64,000 nt of DNA, from the NCBI RefSeq assembly GCF_010119225.1, contig NZ_WNKF01000001.1:62001-126000 (forward strand), in the 5' to 3' direction. This stretch comes from Cyclobacterium roseum. GTDB taxonomy: Bacteria; Bacteroidota; Bacteroidia; Cytophagales; Cyclobacteriaceae. Under the pieces are notes generated by a model. The model was not told where the DNA came from and searched no databases. It worked only from the letters and a program-made list of their open reading frames with translations. The position numbers were made by a program, and so were the translations under genes. Of the stretch, positions 63,875 through 64,000 are shown in pieces. Every line of letters starts with the position of its first letter. The first letter of the stretch is position 1.

Positions 63875-64000
63875 TTGTCGTGCCCTCCGGATTCGTTCAG
63901 TGCATTGGACAAATAATAGGTGCCCGCCACCACCACACTATCTTTAAATAGGGCTTCGTCTGGGTTCATGATGGCGGTGTAGCCCATGGCTTCGATTCCG
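63871..64000 (-). CDS. C-terminal end of an unrecognised minus-strand gene (5' end beyond window)
   Basis: The complement of 63871-63999 reads 42 codons ending GGHDN and TAA, with phrases MGYTAIMNPDEALFKDS and VVVAGTYYLSNALNE. The frame is open to the right edge, and the codon use fits a coding region. I do not recognise the family from this fragment. Confidence 0.55.
   Translation of the reverse strand, partial: GIEAMGYTAIMNPDEALFKDSVVVAGTYYLSNALNESGGHDN

Overview
The window is chromosomal DNA of a Bacteroidota bacterium, most likely a free-living, polysaccharide-using member of the Cytophagales/Saprospiria type. The evidence is a PorP/SprF protein next to a giant SprB-repeat adhesin with a gliding-motility C-terminal domain (type IX secretion), candidate -7 promoter elements of the TAnnTTTG type, a TonB receptor, M56/TonB_C/plug-like signalling architecture, and many lipoproteins with short N-terminal lipoboxes. 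Genus cannot be decided from the sequence alone.

Layout. 1-5.0 kb: end of a GH3-type adenylating enzyme, then a co-directional cluster (small ECF-like membrane protein, phosphoribosyltransferase, TonB-dependent receptor, Tat-exported aldo/keto reductase) that looks like an uptake and salvage unit. 5.0-7.2 kb: BASS-type transporter and gap (GAPDH) with a strong terminator. 7.2-13.2 kb: secreted hydrolases (neutral-ceramidase-like, sulfatase plus a coupled beta-propeller protein, CE15-like esterase). 13.3-16.7 kb: an M56 BlaR1-like sensor without its BlaI partner and a small HTH protein. 16.8-26 kb: housekeeping genes (tRNA-Arg, sucC, LolD-like ABC ATPase, accA, patatin-like lipase, acyltransferase, YihY, SDR, TetR, tyrS). 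26-35 kb: second CE15-like esterase, then the PorP/SprB-like pair. 35-44.5 kb: exported carbohydrate-related genes (PVC-type cytochrome/HEAT lipoprotein, a coupled GH2-mutarotase-SMP30 operon, a DUF5060/DUF4038-type hydrolase).

42.2-50.8 kb is the most disturbed part. It holds four copies of an unexplained ~60-90 bp intergenic repeat, an orphan ParD with a ParE toxin cut to 15 residues, a degraded duplicate of the 3' end of the upstream hydrolase gene, an orphan DUF433 gene, a complete ParDE pair, a P-type Ca2+ ATPase, and an in-frame but nonsense-bearing 3' half of a DUF1569 gene whose intact paralogue lies 5 kb away. Between the two DUF1569 copies are a LOV-domain histidine kinase and a receiver-histidine kinase fusion (a probable blue-light phosphorelay), and a serine hydrolase.

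55.6-64 kb: a lipoprotein, a 1.2-kb gene-free stretch, a MazEF-type module with a promoter/operator that can be read directly, a large two-domain secreted protein, and an AraC regulator divergent from an aldehyde dehydrogenase/DUF779 pair. No SusC/SusD pair, CRISPR array, rRNA operon or insertion sequence was seen. The carbohydrate genes therefore do not form a canonical PUL within this window.
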